NCBI RefSeq assembly: GCF_918698095.1
Contig: NZ_CAKKLY010000002.1
Coordinates: 248,001 to 312,000, forward strand
Direction: 5' to 3'
DNA: 64,000 bases
From: Arthrobacter sp. Bi83
Lineage (GTDB): Bacteria > Actinomycetota > Actinomycetes > Actinomycetales > Micrococcaceae
Positions within the stretch are counted from its first letter, which is position 1. The number at the start of each line of letters is the position of its first letter. The notes beneath the pieces are model-generated. The model was given only the letters and a program-made list of their open reading frames with translations. It did no database searches and was not told where the DNA came from. Of this stretch, positions 62,732 through 64,000 are shown piece by piece. The translations under genes were made by a program, and so were the position numbers.

Positions 62732-64000
62732 ATGCGGTCAATGTTGAAACGTGTTCTCGCCGTGATCGGCCTGACTGGAATGCTGGCGCTTCCTGCCGCA
62801 GCGGCTTGGGCTGAAGATCCGGTATCCATCCCGTCCGGCCAGAACATCGTGGATGATGCGAATGTCCTCGGCAGCCGAAAGGGCGAGGTCCAGGACGCCG
62901 TCCAGAAGCTGCTGAAGGACCACAAATACAACCTCTACGTGGTCACCGTGAAGTCCTTCGAGAATCCGGCCGACCCCAAAGCGTGGGGGCAGGCGGTCGC
63001 CACCGAGAAGGGCATGGGCAGGGCAGACGTTCTGCTCGCTATCTCGACAGCGGGCCAGTACTACTTCGCCCCGAACTCGGCAAGTGCCATCGCGTCCAAG
63101 ACGTCGAACATCACGCAGAACGCCATCGTTGCAAACCTCGCCGGAGGCAAGAGGGACTACGCACAGGCCGCCATTGATACTGCGTCAGCCGTTGGCGATG
63201 CGGCTGGCGGCGGGAGCGGCACTGTTTCCTCCGGCGGCGCCGGTGCTGCGGTTCTCGTTGGCGCCGGTGTTGTGGCCGCCGGCGGTGCAGGAACCTATCT
63301 CTACCTCCGGAACCGGCGGAAGAAGGCCCAGGCGTCCAGCGCCAGCTATGGACCGCAGGGCGCCGAGCTTGATCCGCTCGCTTCGCTGAGTGTCGAGGAG
63401 CTGCGCCGCAAGAGCGGCTCGCTGCTCATTGAGGCCGACGACGCCATCAAGTCCAGCGAGCAGGAACTTGGGTTTGCGCAGGCCCAATACGGCGACGCCG
63501 CCGTCGGGAATTTCACCAAGGCGCTTGAGGAAGCGAAGGCCCACATGTCCGAGTCGTTCAAGCTGCAGCAGCAGCTGGACGACCATATCCCGGACACAGA
63601 AGAGCAGCAACGCAGCTGGCTGGGCGAGATCATCCGCCGCTCCGAAGCCGCCCTCGCTTCCCTGCAGGAACAGAAAGCGGACTTCGACTCGCTCCGCGAA
63701 CTCGAAAAGAACGCGCCCCAGGCGCTGGCCGCCGTGAATTCCGGGGCGGTCGAGGCCGACGCGAAAATCGCCAAGGCGGAACAGACGCTGGCGGACCTGC
63801 GCGGCAAGTACGCCGACAGCGCGCTTGTCCAGGTATCGGACAACATCGCGCAGGCCAAGGAGCGCCTCGCGTTCGTGCAGAATGCCGGCGCGACTGCCCG
63901 CGAAAAGCTGGCGGCCGGTGAAGGAAGCCTTGCCGCCGTGGCCGTCCGCGCCGCAGAGGAGAGCCTGCACCAGACCAACGTCCTCCTGGACGCCATCTCC
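62732..64000 (+). CDS. TPM-domain (YgcG-like) secreted membrane protein, truncated by window edge
   Basis: 423 codons visible from ATG 62732 (AAGGG 6 nt upstream), open at the right edge. Signal peptide MLKRVLAVIGLTGMLALPAAAAWA, then a TPM domain (IPSGQNIVDDANVLGSRKGEVQDAVQKLLKDHKYNLYVVTV ... GRADVLLAISTAGQYYFAPN), a Gly/Ala helix (AGAAVLVGAGVVAAGGAGTYLYL) with basic RNRRKK, and a long coiled-coil-rich tail (SSEQELGFAQAQYGDAAVGNFTKALEEAKAHMSES ...). TPM proteins are implicated in membrane-protein or photosystem repair elsewhere; here an envelope role is likely. The C-terminal end is not in the window. Confidence 0.88.
   Translation, partial: MRSMLKRVLAVIGLTGMLALPAAAAWAEDPVSIPSGQNIVDDANVLGSRKGEVQDAVQKLLKDHKYNLYVVTVKSFENPADPKAWGQAVATEKGMGRADVLLAISTAGQYYFAPNSASAIASKTSNITQNAIVANLAGGKRDYAQAAIDTASAVGDAAGGGSGTVSSGGAGAAVLVGAGVVAAGGAGTYLYLRNRRKKAQASSASYGPQGAELDPLASLSVEELRRKSGSLLIEADDAIKSSEQELGFAQAQYGDAAVGNFTKALEEAKAHMSESFKLQQQLDDHIPDTEEQQRSWLGEIIRRSEAALASLQEQKADFDSLRELEKNAPQALAAVNSGAVEADAKIAKAEQTLADLRGKYADSALVQVSDNIAQAKERLAFVQNAGATAREKLAAGEGSLAAVAVRAAEESLHQTNVLLDAIS

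Overview
The window comes from a high-GC Gram-positive actinobacterium, most likely a member of the Micrococcaceae close to Arthrobacter or Pseudarthrobacter. This is inferred from GC content, frequent GTG/TTG starts, actinobacterial marker genes (whiB1, mtrA-mtrB-lpqB, a 1.6-kresidue NAD-glutamate dehydrogenase, an Rv3235-like gene, a SigK/RskA pair) and family resemblance. No database search was possible. No tRNA, rRNA, insertion sequence, integrase or CRISPR array was found; the region reads as core chromosome with a few accessory inserts.

Region 1 (1-10206, all minus strand) is a cell-surface glycan operon, read from right to left. A UDP-sugar 6-dehydrogenase, a hexapeptide-repeat acyltransferase, a PLP aminotransferase and a Gfo/Idh/MocA dehydrogenase together match the WbpA-WbpB-WbpE-WbpD logic for making a UDP-2,3-diacetamido-2,3-dideoxy-hexuronic acid. 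Two glycosyltransferases, UDP-galactopyranose mutase (glf), the galactofuranosyl polymerase glfT2 and a truncated ABC-2 polysaccharide-export permease follow. Most junctions are ATGA/GTGA/TGATG overlaps. The combination predicts an exported galactofuranose polymer together with a diamino-uronic-acid sugar.

Region 2 (10.4-15.1 kb) holds a 1390-residue FHA-FtsK/SpoIIIE ATPase of EssC type (type VII secretion) with no WXG100 partners in view, and a small membrane protein. Region 3 (15.3-37.1 kb) keeps an order I recall from Mycobacterium: whiB1, pdtaS, ... Rv3235-like, secA, ... hpf, comF, lpqB, mtrB, mtrA. Inserted in it are the large glutamate dehydrogenase, a CpaE-like ATPase with a SAF-domain protein, a BldC-like regulator, a LysM protein and an AlkX-type DNA glycosylase. 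whiB1 has a perfect GTGA-N6-TCAC CRP-type site in its promoter.

Region 4 (37.2-60.5 kb) carries a second recalled mycobacterial order (MetE-like, mnmA, cysteine desulfurase, etfA, etfB). Interspersed are chorismate mutase, an F420/NADP-type dehydrogenase, a dpp-type peptide ABC operon with an attenuator after its binding-protein gene, a ferredoxin reductase-like flavoprotein, a cysteine-rich HTH regulator facing a DoxX-like protein, a lipoprotein, a J-domain fusion, trmL, sigK-rskA with a recognisable SigK promoter, the gntP-gntK gluconate operon and a PIG-L deacetylase. Region 5 (60.7-64 kb) has an HtrA-type protease divergent from a TPM-domain protein that runs off the right edge.
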